Source: Parasponia andersonii (taxonomy: Eukaryota; Streptophyta; Magnoliopsida; Rosales; Cannabaceae). Taken from it: a DNA stretch of 64,000 nt. The notes beneath the pieces are model-generated. The model was given only the letters and a program-made list of their open reading frames with translations, did not search any database and was not told where the DNA came from. The position numbers and the translations under genes were made by a program. The DNA lies in the NCBI GenBank assembly GCA_002914805.1, contig JXTB01000092.1, positions 118,127-182,126 on the forward strand, read 5' to 3'. Shown piece after piece: positions 49,215 to 64,000 of the stretch (position 1 is the first letter of the stretch; each line of letters starts with the position of its first letter).

Positions 49215-51056
49215 CATGACCTGATCGACAGAGCCCTAGGGTGCGAAATTGAACTCACCCTTAACCCTCTTAGCGGCAGTGGCTTCTTCTCTACGAAACC
49301 TGCCACACTCCTCGGCCATGAGCCTCATCGCCTCTTCGAGCTCATGACTGGTCGGCGCCACTAGGTCATTGGGACCTGCCAGCTGGCTCGAGGCCGTGAT
49401 CTGATGGCCCACCATGGCGATGCGACTCTGCTCATCCCGACGGAACCGGTACAGAGCCGAGGCGTAAAGCTGGCTCCGCAGGTGCTTTGTGATGATCCAG
49501 GTGTCCAGCGGGAAGAGGAGATATGAGACCATCCTTGGCATCATGTTCATCACCTGAGGATTCAGGATGGCCTAAATGTGTCGACAATCCCCAGAGGACC
49601 CAAAGATGACGATTCCCTCCAGCTCCTTGAGCTGCCCCGCCAACAATTGTGGCTCAAACCTGCTTTCCTCCGTAGAGGTTGCGCAAGGCAAAATATCATG
49701 AATAAAAACAGACGAGGTATACACGGACCCAAAAATCACGACCTAGTACTTACTTTGCAGTAAAAATGAAAGAATTGGAAGCACTCTCCATTTACCCAGG
49801 GAGAGCACCACGCCCCTCCAACGGCATATAGCCTGGAATGGGAGTCCTATTGATTGTCCGACCTCGGCAAGCCCCAGAAAATGTGGCGTCCCAGGAGTGG
49901 CTAGAGGTAGAAAGTCGGGTAAGAGCTCTTCTTGGGGATGAGAGTGAGCTTGTAGGCATAAAAGACCACTTCTAGGTCGATATGCACGTTGAGAGTGACT
50001 GACAGAGCAGAGAGCCCCATCAAGATCATGACTCCGTTAGTGTTCAGCTGCATCGGGTGAATCCCCGTCAAAGTGAAGAACTAGTGGATTAGGAGAGGAA
50101 GGGGAAATAGCAGCCATTCCGGGTGCCTCCTCCCCAAGACTATGGAGCCCTCGGGGTCCGATGGGTGAAGGTACCAATCCGCTGAGCTCTCAACCCTTTA
50201 TAAGGTAACTCCGCCAGGGAAGTAGAGTTGCCTCCTCAATGAGTCCAACTCTGAATCCGCGATGGGGCAGAGCCTCTGATTTTGGTTCGGGGCCATCGTT
50301 CTGAATACAATCAAAGGAGCGAAATGTTCTAGCAAAGGGAAGAGTCGGAAACCCTAAGATTTTAGAAAGCCAGAACACTTGGAGATTTTGGTAAAGTAAG
50401 AAATAAGCGTGAATGCAGCTTTTATAGAGGGGGAGCCGAAAAGTATCCCCTAAAAGGGAACGGTGCAAGGAAGACAGAAGCACTGGAATTTCAAAAATCT
50501 GAAAAAAGTCATGACATAGGATAGCGTGCACCAGCATCGGTAATTGGAGGGAAATAATGGTAAGGGACCACGTGTACCCCTCAAATTGGAGGACTGGAGG
50601 CACGATTTCCCCACGGCGGTTTGTCAAAGTCTCGCCCCCCGACAAGCTCGAGTCGTAGGGGATGGTGGAAAGCAGGCCACGACGATGCAAGGGAAATCAC
50701 GGTAATCACGGCCCGTGATCTTTGAAGTAAGTCATGATGAGAAAAGGTACTCGATCCTAGGATTGAGAGCCAGAAAATCTCTCAGTTCCAGGATTATATA
50801 TACGAGTCTTGCTTCCCCCTCAAAAAAGGGAGATGAAGATAGACATATACAGAGAAAAACTTTATCTTTGCTACTCAGACTCAGGGATAAACAACTGACT
50901 TAAGCATCGGAGAGACTTTGCAGGTGGTCACCCCCACCTCTCCAACCCGACCTGAAGTCAAAAGTACTCTGGGATAGCAAGGATATGTGGACAGTTAGTA
51001 AATACAATGTCAGCAGTTCAGAGACACGTGGACAGCTGGTAAGAATCGCACCAACA
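49215..51056 (+). mobile_element. Right inverted arm: partial antisense gene plus plus-oriented LTR
   Basis: This arm is the reverse complement of the left one. It runs from the early part of the antisense gene (now on the minus strand, to about 50330), through the same TATA-bearing promoter (about 50420-50435), into an LTR ending CCAACA at 51056. It is shorter than the left arm. Broken. Confidence 0.75.
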
Positions 51057-53468
51057 CTTACCATGCCCCTTGGTTCTCCATGAAAATCTTATGTTGGAAC
51101 TGTTAGGGTTGGGTCAATCCGAGCAATTCAAGCTTTAAGAGCTCTTATTAGAGTAAAGGACCCTGATATGATTTTTTTAATGGAGACAAAAATGAACTCA
51201 GTGGCTACAAATAACCTATGGCATCAATTGAGATTTTTCAATGCAATTGTAGTCCCTGCGATTAGCTTGGCAGGTAGGTTATGCTTAATATGGAAAGAAG
51301 GAGTTGGTATCAATCTTATTTCAGCTACAAATTCTATTATTGCAGTCGAGGTCTCAAAAAGGAATATCAGACAAAATTGGTTTTGTTATTTTACTTATGC
51401 TACCCCTTACGCAGGGGCAGAGATTAAATTTTTAGAGAAGGTTCTCAGAACAAGTCAACAACAGGGGAGGCACCGAGGCTTGTATAGGTGACCTGAACTA
51501 CATTATTTCGGCTGACGAGAAGTCTAAGGGTAGAGATTTTCAAGGTAGAGAAGATAGATGGCTTTCAGAGTTCTTATTCAATGCGAGAGCAATTGACCTG
51601 GGTTATGTGGGTGACCATTTCACGTGGACAACTAGCAGAGACGTACACAATCTTGTTAAAGAAAGGCTTAACAGGGCTACTTGCTGCCCCCAATGGATAA
51701 TCAATTTCCCAAAGGTAGGGGTGTGAAATCTTCCGATCATAAAATCTGACCATAGTCCCATTGTGGTTGATACGGAGATGGAAAGTGAAAAACTAGCATA
51801 TCCTTTCAAGTTCTTAGATTCCTGGAGCAACGACCCCTCTTGTAGGGGCAGTGATATTTGAAGCTTGGAAGATCAGGGTTTTGGGCTTTAAAAGCTTCCA
51901 ATTTATCTTGAAAAGTAACAATATTAGGCAGGCTCTCAAGAAGTGAAATAGAGAAGTGTTTGGGTTTTGCCAAGATAACTAAAACTTCTTAATCGCTTAT
52001 TGGTGGAGGTCCAAAACAAAACCCCTTCCTAATCGAATCTCGAACTTGAGGCCTCTATGCAATTAGAAATTCAAGAAACTTGGGATAGACAGGAACTAAT
52101 TTGGAGACAGAAGTCAAGAGGACTTTGGCTGACTCAAGAAGTTCGGAACACCAAGTTCTTCTATGCCTCAACTGTCATTCGTTGGAAAAGAAATTAGATT
52201 TGGGCAATTTCAGATGACGGGGACAATTGGGTAGAAGGCAGGCATAATATTGGCAACAATCTCTTACAAAATTTCAAGAATGTTTTCACTTTTACTAATT
52301 CAAGGATTGGTCCAGATTTCAATGATCTTTTTGATTATAAAATTCCCCCTGAAATGAACACTACTTTATGTTGCATACCTATGGGGGAAGAAATAAGAGA
52401 TATAGTGAGAAGCTTATACCCTTTCAAGGCTCCTGGACCCGATGGGTTACCCGCCAAATTCTACAAGGACTATTAGGACATCATTGGCTTGGATGTGATA
52501 CAATTTGTATAAGACTTTTTCGGAAATGATAAGTTTACTCGTAGCATAAATCAGACCTTTATAGTCCTTATTACAAAAAGAGCAAATGCAAAGTGTTTTG
52601 ACGATTTCTGCCCCATCAATTTATGCAATGTTATTTACAAAATGGTGGCCAAAATCCTAACTAATCGATTCAAAGAATGGATAATATTAAATTAAAAGAA
52701 CTTCTGGCATATAACGGCGGAGACTGGGACATAAACAAACTCTCGACATAGTTTAGGCCTTCTAATGTGGAAGAGTATAGGAAGATCCCTCTTTTATCTA
52801 ACAATTAGCCAAATCTCCTCATCTGGAACGATTCTAAGACAGAGAATTTTTCTACCAAAAGTGCATAAGAGATTAAACTGGCATAGGTTCACCAATACGC
52901 AACCAATCTAGAAGATGATCTGGATAAGCCATTTACATGAGCGGTTGAAGTTTCTTTTTTGGAGAATTCGTAAGAATTCTCTCCCAATATGTGAAAAGCT
53001 ATGACAGATCTTCGGGACAGCCAACAATATATGTCTGCTTTGCTCTGGCCTAAGTGATGATATTGTTCATTTATTTGTCCACTGTCCAATCGTAAAATTT
53101 ATTTGGTTTGGCAACAAATGAAATCTGCGAATGGATCAAACATCTCTGACAATCGAGTCAGAGCTGGTGAAGTGGATGTTCAATCCCCATCATTTGGGCA
53201 ACTATGACCATGAAGCGAGAAAGGAGCTCGTTATTTTTGCTGCGGTAATTTGTGACAGAATTTGGAATGTGAGGAATAAAAAATTCCACGAGAACTTACA
53301 GGTTAACACAAATTTTATCTTAAAAATAGTGATTACGACTGTTAAAAAAATCCAAAAAGCTTCAATTTTGCCGACGAACAATTTAGCTCGCATCGAAGTA
53401 CGGAGTACACCTTTGATTTTTATGCCGACTCTGTTTTCTAGCAGGATTAGAATCTTCGTAAATGTGAC
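51057..53468 (+). mobile_element. L1-type LINE ORF2 remnant (endonuclease, partial RT, zf-RVT)
   Basis: Starts with the ORF2 opening MKILCWNC (51087), the endonuclease signature of plant L1 LINEs, followed by DLNYIISADEKSKG, VGDHFTWTTSR and KSDHSPIVV. The reverse transcriptase is represented by FKAPGPDGLPAKFYKDY and FCPINLCNVIYKMVAKIL (about 52425-52680). After that the YADD-containing part is missing, and sequence resumes in the zf-RVT region (CLLCSGLSDDIVHLFVHCPI, about 53030). Several stops and frameshifts are present, so it is long dead. The 3' part resumes after the solo LTR at 54329. Confidence 0.8.
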
Positions 53469-54328
53469 TGTGGGACCCTTTCCCAAGCCATACGTGACGT
53501 GGAAGGCCATGCGAATCGCACGCGATATCACAATCGGCCATTGGGCCGTCCGAAGTTAGAGCCGAGCCCATCACAGGCCTTGGACAGTCTGGCCCAATCT
53601 GATCCTAACCTCGACAGCTGGGGATCGGAAGCCCCGAGGGTCTGCCACCTGAGTACAATGGCCCTTATCTCGACAGTTGGGGGGGTCGGAAGCCCCAAGG
53701 GTCCTCCATCTGAATACAATGGAGAGCAACTTACGACTCCAGACCCATACAAAGCATTTAATGCGATCCTGGGTAGGTGTGCCCAAGGGACAAGCTGTCC
53801 TAACAGAACGGCGATTTACTCAAATCTCACCCCTGACAGATTGAAGCCGTAGGAGGCAGCGGAAATCAGGCTACGGCGATACAGAGGAGATCGCAGAAAT
53901 CTCGGCCCGTGACCTCTGAAATAGACTTTGAGAAGAAAGGTACTCAGTCCTGAGATTGAGACCCGCATGGTTCACAATCTCATGACTATATATACAAAAG
54001 TCATGCATTTCCGAGAGGGACATGTACGTTTACAAAAAAGAAATATATAGAAAAGCCTACGAGCAAGAAACAAAAAGATATATTCATACTGAAATATTTC
54101 CTTGCTATCCTATATCAAAGATAAACCACCGACTTAAGCATCAGAGAGTCTTTGCAGGTAGCCATTCCCGCCTCTCTGACCCTGCTTAGAGTTCAGATTG
54201 GGACAGCGAGAACACGTGGACAGTTGGAGAATACAACATCAGCAGTTCGAGACACGTGGACGGCTGGTGAGAGACTTGCTCCAGCAGTTCGAGACACGTG
54301 GACGGCTGGTGAGAGACTTGCTCCAACA
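53469..54328 (+). mobile_element. Solo LTR of the same gypsy-type family
   Basis: Runs from TGTGGGACCC to CTCCAACA, flanked by GTGAC (53464-53468) and GTGGC (54329-54333), a target duplication with one difference. It shares the CCTGGGTAGGTG, CGTAGG, TATATATAC and CTTAAGCATC..AGAGTCTTTGCAGGT blocks with the LTRs of the element at 45049-51056 but is a diverged subfamily. The last 88 bp are a 44-bp unit repeated twice. A solo LTR is the usual product of recombination between the two LTRs of a full element. Confidence 0.75.
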
Positions 54329-54767
54329 GTGGCCTTTAAGAACAAAGAGGTTACAGTAGGCGATGTGGCAAAAGATGACTTTGACAGGATTTTCTTTGTA
54401 GCTACGTCCATCTTTACAGCACACTCACCGTTGGAAGCAGAACTTCAAGCCCTTGATGTGGGCTTATTACAGTGTACAATAAGAAAATCACATAAAAAAA
54501 TTTTCGTGTTAGATTCGAAGGAGATGGTTTCGTCTATAGCTCACCATAGATTTCTCTCCTGGCATCTTTCTTCAAAGTTATTTCCTTTCTTACTTATCTA
54601 TTGCAGTAGTAAAATGATCTGGATCCCAAGACGATAAATGGCTTAGCCGATTTTGTAACTAAATGGGCTCTCTCGTCTTAAAAATTTTGTTACTTTACTT
54701 CACGAGAGGTACGTGCTTTCCTTTTTTTAATAAATTATTATCCCAGATAAAAAAAAAAAAAAAAAAT
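54329..54767 (+). mobile_element. LINE 3' end: RNase H remnant and poly-A tail
   Basis: Continues the LINE interrupted by the solo LTR. SPLEAELQALDVGLL and IWIPRR..N..ADFVTKWAL-like sequence are typical of the RNase H domain at the end of plant L1 ORF2. An A-rich tail (54749-54766) closes the element. It is frameshifted. This fixes the LINE as plus-strand and older than both LTR insertions. Confidence 0.75.
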
Positions 54768-58663
<3,896 letters not shown>

Positions 58664-59076
58664 TAATTCTTGAGGATCCCCTTTCTGGCAATGAACTGTT
58701 AGGTTAATGGTACACCAGATAGGTTGTAAATTAATGTAAATGTATAGTGAAGAAGGGGCGAATGCCTAACTAGTCATAGTACACTCTAATCTGCCTCCGT
58801 TTGTGTTAGGCATATAGTAAAATGAAATTAGGGGTGAATAAGGTGGATGCCATTTGCTTGTAACTATACTACAACGAATAAATATTAGGGCATTTTGTAA
58901 AAATTGCCAATGTTGGTCATTGGTATTTATGTGAAAATGATAAAGGAAATACATAGCTTTTATCATCATTATCATCATTATCATACAGACTTTATGAGTA
59001 GGAAAAGTTAAAGCCAGTTTATTGAAACATAACATAGCAGTTCCAACTTCTAAGTAATGAAAGATATAACTAAAAC
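58664..59076. other. Convergent spacer between the aspartic proteinase and the deaminase pseudogene
   Basis: Contains the proteinase 3' end and, from about 58990, sequence resembling that beside the second deaminase copy (from about 61490), so the duplicated unit begins here. An ATC-rich run lies at 58963-58984. No gene seen. Confidence 0.6.
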
Positions 59077-60563
<1,487 letters not shown>

Positions 60564-61572
60564 GTCAAAAATGGATTTTGAATTGCTGTGACCTCCAACA
60601 AGATTGGAGTTTGGCTTATACTGGTAACACAGAGGAATTAATGTGATAAAAGTTTCTCACAGTTTCTTTCTTTCTTTCTTTCTTTTCTTTCTTTTCTTTC
60701 TCTTATAAAGACTCTTGTGGGTTGTGTATTTCGTTACAATTGGAACACCCTATTTATTGGCGCTGTACTGAGAGCCATGGAGTAAAATGCTAAATTTCTA
60801 AGGGACAAGGACTTTATGCCTACTAAAAGCATCTCATTGAGAAATTGCTGTAATTGGCATCTCAAGGATTTAATGTCTTCTAAAAGTAGCTAATATTAAT
60901 GTGAAAATCCAAACATAATATATTCCACAACAGTCTTGTACGTCGTAAAAATACGCTCGGATTTCTAATCTCTGCAAAAATTACACGTGGTGTGCAGATT
61001 GAGACTAACATTATCAAGGACAGGACAAGATTAGAATATAAGATAAATGATCAGCTGTGGTGCATCGTTATGTCAAACAAGTTGGGAAATTAGCTCCGCT
61101 GGATTACTTAGGTTTGCTAGCATAAAACAGGATTTAGCTCGTGTGATTGCGATGACGAGTGCTGATCGCACAGCTGAATGTGAGTTAAGTTTATTAGCAA
61201 TGTAGATAAGTAAAGCTCCGTTGCATTACAGTTAGGCGTACTAGCCTAAGACGGGATTTAAGCCTAAAATGGATATCACATTACATACGTAGCTGAATAT
61301 AAGTAAGTAGATTAGACGAATGATTTGTTTGTGTAGAAATAGACAGTAAAATTGACCATAAGGCCAATGCTATTTTATGTGAAAAATCACAAGGGAAAAA
61401 CCAGAGGTTTTTATTGTCATTATCATCATCATGGGGCAAATAAACATTTCAAGCTTAAACGACTGTACACCATTTTAAACAGATTTTACGAGTAGAAGAA
61501 GTAACAGCCAATTAATTGATTGAAACATAACATATCAGTTCCATTCCAAGTAATAAAATATCCAACAGAAAC
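60564..61572. other. Spacer between the two deaminase copies
   Basis: Contains a (CTTT)n microsatellite (about 60661-60700) and short direct repeats such as TTAGCTCCGCTGGATTAC / TAAAGCTCCGTTGCATTAC (about 61091 and 61211). The distal part is the 3' flank of the second copy. No gene seen. Confidence 0.6.
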
Positions 61573-63066
<1,494 letters not shown>

Positions 63067-63900
63067 GTCCAACAAGATTGGAGTTTGGCCTATTCTATTC
63101 AAACAGACCACAACCTCAAATAATCACTTCAAACCTAAAACTTAAATGTCAAGAAATATAGAGTATATACAAATGAAAATGTTTATTAGCTCTTAGAATT
63201 TAGAAGCGGAGGGGTAGAACGTTATGGTCCGCAACAAGTACGGTTGTGTGAAAACTAACAAGAACAATATTTATACATGTAACCTATATGAGAAATACAT
63301 ATATATATATATATATATATGTGGAGTAATGCGTTATTTAAAGTGCATTCATATGAGATTAAGAATGAGAAATTGCATGTGGGGTGGGGGCTGCTTAGTT
63401 CTTCTTTTTCTCCACCTCCCTTATTTGACTCTTTCTATTTATTTACTTTTTTGTCGAGTCTGAGTCATGAATATATCCAATAAAGAGGGGAAGTGATTCA
63501 TTTATATCCAAAACTAGAGGGGAGTGTCCAAGATCACAATTCAGAATCACCCCCACGTCTTCACCCACATGTTCCGGAAAAAATCAAAATACAAAATAGT
63601 GAATAATAAGAATACTATTAAAACCCAAAATTCGGGTGGCCACAAAATTTCTCTGTTTGGATTGAATATGCACCGTACTAATTAAAAACACCAGCGCTTC
63701 TTCTTCTTATGGTTCTTACTTATTTTATCAAAAAACTTATTTAGAAGAAAAAAATTATTCAAACTACTATTGGAATTGGTATTGGGACATAGGAGTACGT
63801 ACCAACGACATGTTGTTTTGGTCATAGTTTAAGGAAAAAAAAGAAAGTTTGATAGAGAGGTCGACGACTAAAGACAACGACACGTCGTTTGTGGGCAGAT
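63067..63900. promoter_or_regulatory. GSDA upstream region
   Basis: Promoter side of the intact deaminase and perhaps of a plus-strand gene to the right. AT microsatellite at 63299-63320. No gene seen. Confidence 0.45.
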
Positions 63901-64000
63901 ATGAAAACAGGGCAAGTGATGAAGCGGTGGTCTGAGCTTCCAGTGGGAGCAATAGCAGCAGCAGCTCAACCGGCCATAGCTTCTCATGTTGGCTGTTTCA
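63901..64000 (+). CDS. Possible start of an unidentified gene, cut by the window edge
   Basis: An ATG at 63901 opens a frame to the window end (MKTGQVMKRWSELPVGAIA...). Codon composition is balanced and GC is higher than in the preceding spacer, as expected for a first exon. Only 33 residues are visible and I do not recognise the family. It could be a chance frame; a second ATG at MKRWSEL is an alternative start. Confidence 0.3.
   Translation, partial: MKTGQVMKRWSELPVGAIAAAAQPAIASHVGCF

Larger units (their letters stand above)
45049..51056. mobile_element. Gypsy-type (Tat-like) LTR element in inverted-repeat form, flanked by CTTAC
   Basis: The two ends carry LTR sequence of one family in opposite orientation: minus at the left (45049-45797), plus at the right (shorter, up to 51056). 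Each arm continues inward with matching internal sequence, left to about 47238 and right from about 49215, at roughly 90% identity by eye. About 2 kb of single-copy centre lies between. A 5-bp duplication, CTTAC (45044-45048 and 51057-51061), flanks the whole block, which points to one integration event. No gag-pol was recognised, so it is incomplete and non-autonomous; its only gene-like content is the antisense extra gene. Tat-lineage elements are known for extra genes next to the 3' LTR, often antisense. Broken, with several breaks. If the arms were identical at insertion, their divergence suggests some millions of years. Confidence 0.75.

Noticed and set aside
45049-51056. A class II transposon with very long terminal inverted repeats
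   Set aside because: The ends are LTR-like (TGTGAGG...CCAACA), a polypurine tract adjoins the left LTR, the duplication is 5 bp, and a solo LTR of the same family lies nearby.

Overview
This is nuclear DNA from a flowering plant, most likely a eudicot. The genes have many short introns with GT-AG (occasionally GC-AG) borders, the spacers are AT-rich, and every recognisable protein belongs to a plant family. Species cannot be fixed from the sequence. Two N runs and a 61-base poly-G tract show that it comes from a draft assembly.

Layout. 1-4247: gene-poor AT-rich DNA with a possible old LTR. 4248-5488 (-): a secretory LEA protein with an RY/ABRE promoter. 6771-9186 (-): a MUSTANG-type domesticated Mutator transposase, divergent from POT1 (10232-12927, +) across a microsatellite-filled 1 kb spacer. 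13268-17485 (-): a 17-exon HAD-type 5'-nucleotidase, convergent with POT1. 20895-26511 (+): a full-length ABCB transporter in 12 exons. 26512-32009: a long empty spacer. 32010-34713 (+): a CHUP1-like coiled-coil protein, followed by a spacer holding two MITE copies and a stray copy of part of the next gene. 37381-44359 (-): a SMARCAL1-like annealing helicase (CHR18) in 24 exons. About 44800-54767: a nest of mobile elements. 55320-58663 (+): a vacuolar-type aspartic proteinase with a saposin-like insert. 59077-63066 (-): two tandem guanosine deaminase genes, one decayed and one intact. A fragmentary reading frame starts at 63901.

The mobile-element nest is the most unusual part. A degenerate L1-type LINE on the plus strand was entered twice by gypsy-type LTR elements of one family. 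One insertion is now a solo LTR (53469-54328). The other (45049-51056) is flanked by a perfect 5-bp target duplication, CTTAC, but its two LTR-bearing ends point in opposite directions, forming arms of about 2.2 and 1.8 kb around a 2-kb centre. An ordinary LTR element has its LTRs in direct orientation. Both arms carry the same antisense-gene promoter pointing inward, so a transcript could fold into a long hairpin RNA.

How genes relate: POT1 (telomere end protection) and CHR18 (fork remodelling) are both genome-maintenance genes; guanosine deaminase and the 5'-nucleotidase could both touch purine nucleotide turnover. I see no operon-like linkage; each gene should have its own promoter. Exon borders below were read by eye from splice signals and phase, and every CDS given closes in frame.
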